DNA of 64,000 bases from Brevibacillus panacihumi W25 (GTDB lineage Bacteria; Bacillota; Bacilli; Brevibacillales; Brevibacillaceae): contig NZ_KI629786.1 of assembly GCF_000503775.1 (NCBI RefSeq), positions 62,001 through 126,000 of the forward strand, given 5' to 3'. This document shows, piece after piece, positions 62,069 to 64,000 of the stretch (the stretch's first letter is position 1; each line of letters starts with the position of its first letter). Made by a program: the position numbers and the translations under genes. The notes beneath the pieces are model-generated. The model was not told the origin of the DNA and did no database searches. It saw only the letters and a program-made list of their open reading frames with translations.

Positions 62069-63907
62069 CTACTCCACCGTCACACTCTTCGCCAAATTCC
62101 GTGGTTTATCCACGTCCAGGCCGCGAGCGACGGAAGCGTAGTAAGCAAGCAATTGCAATGGAATGACGGTCAAAATCGGTGTCAGCATCGGCAAGGTGGA
62201 TGGCATGTAAATTACTTCATCCACAGCCTTCGCCAGTTCGGTGTCGCCCTCGGTAGCGAAGCCCAGAATTCGGCCGCCACGCGCTTTGACTTCGACGATA
62301 TTGCTCACCATTTTTTCAAAGATATCTGGTTGGGTAGCCAGCGCGATGACTGGTACGTTATCTTCAATGAGCGCAAGGGTACCGTGCTTCAGTTCACCAG
62401 CAGGGTAAGCCTCGGAGTGAATGTAAGAGATCTCTTTCAGCTTCAGGGAGCCTTCCAGCGACACCGCGTAGTCGAGGCTGCGTCCGATGAAGAACACACT
62501 GCCAACCTCTTTGATGCTTGCGGCAAAATCGCGCATGCGCGATGCTTCCGACTCTTCCAGCATGGACGCAATCTTGCCGGGGATGGCTTGCAAATGCTCG
62601 ACGACATTCGCGATCTCGTCCGCTGGCAGCGTCCCTTTTACCTCTGCCAGGTAGAGGGCAAACAGATAGAGCGTGACTACTTGGGAGGTATACGCCTTGG
62701 TAGACGCCACCGCCACCTCTGGACCAGCCCATGTAAACAGCACTTCATCCGCTTCACGCGCTACGGAGCTCCCGACGACGTTGGTGATTGCCAGGACCTT
62801 GACGTTGCTCTTCTTGGCTTCACGCAGCGCTGCCAGGGTATCAGCCGTCTCACCAGACTGACTGATGACGATCATCAGGGTGTTGTCGGTGTAGATCGGG
62901 TCACGGTAACGGAATTCCGATGCGACCGCCACCTCGACTGGAACACGGGTCCATTTTTCGATGACGTCCTTCCCTACCAGACCCGCGTGCATGGATGTAC
63001 CGCAAGCCACGATATAGATTCGGTCATAGGCAGCCAGCTCGGTATCGCTCATTTTCAATTCAGGCAGCACGATGCGCTTCTTCTCCTGATCGATGCGCGC
63101 ACCCATGGTATCGCGAACGGCCTGCGGCTGCTCGTAAATTTCTTTCAGCATAAACGAGTCATAGCCGCCTTTTTCGGCTTGCACCAGGTCCCACTCGACA
63201 TGGAAAACGTCCCGCTCCACTTTTTTGCCTGTCTCCACGTCGAAAAGCTCCACGCCATCGCGGCTCAGCACAGCCATCTCGCCCTCATTCAAAATGTAGA
63301 CGTCGCGTGTATGCTCCAGGATCGCCGGAATGTCCGAACCGATAAAGCTCTCTCTTTCGCCGATTCCCACCACCAAAGGACTGGCCAAACGAATCGCCAC
63401 GAGTTTATCTGGCTCATGCTTGGTCATGATCCCGAGTGCGTAGGCACCGCGCATCCGTTGTACTGCTTTGCGAGCGGTAGAGACGATATCCCCATCGTAC
63501 ATGTCTGCCAACAGGTGAGCGATCACTTCTGTGTCCGTCTCGGAAGTAAAGGTATAGCCCTTTTTCAAAAGCTCTTCCTTGATCGGCATGAAGTTTTCGA
63601 TAATTCCGTTATGCACGACAGCAAAATCGCCCTTCTCATCCAGATGCGGATGGGAATTCTCATCGGACGGCTTGCCGTGTGTCGCCCAGCGCGTATGTCC
63701 GATCCCCATGAATCCGCCCAATGGCTGCGACTCCAGACGATCCTCCAGCACAGCCAGACGGCCTTGGGCTTTATCCATTTGCAGACCCTGTTCATTCAAG
63801 ACAGCGATTCCAGCCGAATCATAACCGCGATACTCCAGCTTGCGCAGTCCCCCAATGATGACCTCTTGCGCTGATTTATCTCCAATATATCCAACGATTC
63901 CGCACAT
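62069..63907 (-). CDS. glmS: Glutamine--fructose-6-phosphate aminotransferase (isomerizing)
   Basis: 612 aa from ATG 63,907: MCGIVGYIGDKSAQEVIIGG starts with the catalytic Cys1 of the glutaminase domain, followed by YRGYDSAGIAV, GIGHTRWATHGKPSDENSHP and the two SIS sugar-isomerase domains (IVACGTSMHAGLVGK, VISQSGETADTLAALR and SEAYPAGELKHGTLALIEDN). It ends DKPRNLAKSVTVE, the conserved TnsD-recognised end of GlmS. It makes glucosamine-6-phosphate for cell wall. Only 93 bases of its leader are in the window, so a glmS ribozyme can be neither confirmed nor excluded. Confidence 0.97.
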   Translation of the reverse strand: MCGIVGYIGDKSAQEVIIGGLRKLEYRGYDSAGIAVLNEQGLQMDKAQGRLAVLEDRLESQPLGGFMGIGHTRWATHGKPSDENSHPHLDEKGDFAVVHNGIIENFMPIKEELLKKGYTFTSETDTEVIAHLLADMYDGDIVSTARKAVQRMRGAYALGIMTKHEPDKLVAIRLASPLVVGIGERESFIGSDIPAILEHTRDVYILNEGEMAVLSRDGVELFDVETGKKVERDVFHVEWDLVQAEKGGYDSFMLKEIYEQPQAVRDTMGARIDQEKKRIVLPELKMSDTELAAYDRIYIVACGTSMHAGLVGKDVIEKWTRVPVEVAVASEFRYRDPIYTDNTLMIVISQSGETADTLAALREAKKSNVKVLAITNVVGSSVAREADEVLFTWAGPEVAVASTKAYTSQVVTLYLFALYLAEVKGTLPADEIANVVEHLQAIPGKIASMLEESEASRMRDFAASIKEVGSVFFIGRSLDYAVSLEGSLKLKEISYIHSEAYPAGELKHGTLALIEDNVPVIALATQPDIFEKMVSNIVEVKARGGRILGFATEGDTELAKAVDEVIYMPSTLPMLTPILTVIPLQLLAYYASVARGLDVDKPRNLAKSVTVE

Positions 63908-64000
63908 AAGTAAGTGATCCCCTTCCATATTGACGGGGACACAACCCAATGCCGATGATACGGGGGATGTGCCCCCGCCATTCCATTTGTTTGTATTTGT

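Noticed and set aside
61826-63874. 682-codon plus-strand frame
   Set aside because: It is the antisense of glmS and of the right-end repeats; composition and His/Arg richness are those of a shadow frame.
63908-64000. glmS ribozyme in the leader
   Set aside because: Only 93 bases are visible and no conserved ribozyme core (AGCGCC cleavage site, GACGAGG) is found; most of the possible region lies outside the window.

Overview
The window looks like the chromosome of a Bacillales bacterium, most likely Brevibacillus or a close relative. This rests on the Bacillus-type glmS at the right edge, PbuE, LysR, ArsR and ECF gene styles, strong GGAGG ribosome binding sites and GTG/TTG starts. Genus is an inference.

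Layout. 1-8.9 kb: LysR fragment, EamA exporter, methyltransferase, pbuE purine exporter behind a purine riboswitch (U in the specificity position, so adenine type), a decayed arsenic operon (arsR and arsI intact, acr3 and arsC internally deleted), SRPBCC protein, DHFR-like reductase beside a truncated SDR, and a zinc alcohol dehydrogenase divergent from a TetR regulator. 8.9-15.6 kb: Rieske protein, PQQ-type sugar dehydrogenase lipoprotein, ECF sigma/anti-sigma pair, TIM-barrel isomerase. 15.7-21.8 kb: a three-gene operon (nitrilase fold, SMC/Rad50-like ATPase with a zinc hook, membrane-anchored ThsA-type macro domain) that looks like an undescribed conflict/defence system. 21.9-25.6 kb: small accessory genes. 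24.7-25.9 kb: stacked ends of several Tn7-like transposons.

25,882-62,044 is a complete Tn7-like transposon of about 36.2 kb inserted just downstream of glmS. It is flanked by the 5-bp duplication GCTTT (25,877-25,881 and 62,045-62,049). The right end has four 20-bp repeats in register. It encodes TnsA, TnsB, TnsC and two TniQ/TnsD proteins. An immediately older right end of the same architecture lies at 25,781-25,876 and shares the GCTTT, so the site has been reused.

The main cargo (about 26.3-42.4 kb, AT-rich, one strand, one sigma-A-type promoter at 42,398-42,426) is the most unusual part. It holds three short precursor-like peptides (49, 37 and 19 aa) sharing an M-x-x-Y/A-x-x-P-x-L leader pattern, and three PqqD-like recognition proteins. 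With these sit a full set of nucleotide enzymes: two thymidylate-synthase homologues (one with the Asn-to-Asp change typical of dCMP hydroxymethylases), two thymidylate-kinase-like proteins, an APH-type kinase, NUDIX, a uracil-DNA-glycosylase-like protein, CYTH, two nucleotidyltransferases, a QueA homologue and a PLP decarboxylase. A CPBP protease-like protein and an ABC exporter follow. I infer a pathway that makes a modified pyrimidine nucleotide and couples it to ribosomal peptides, then exports the product. An IS3 element interrupts the last exporter gene. A dCMP deaminase, an IS21 relic, a second IS3 element, a probable RAMA-domain protein, a large GTPase and an XRE regulator fill the rest of the transposon. 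glmS closes the window.
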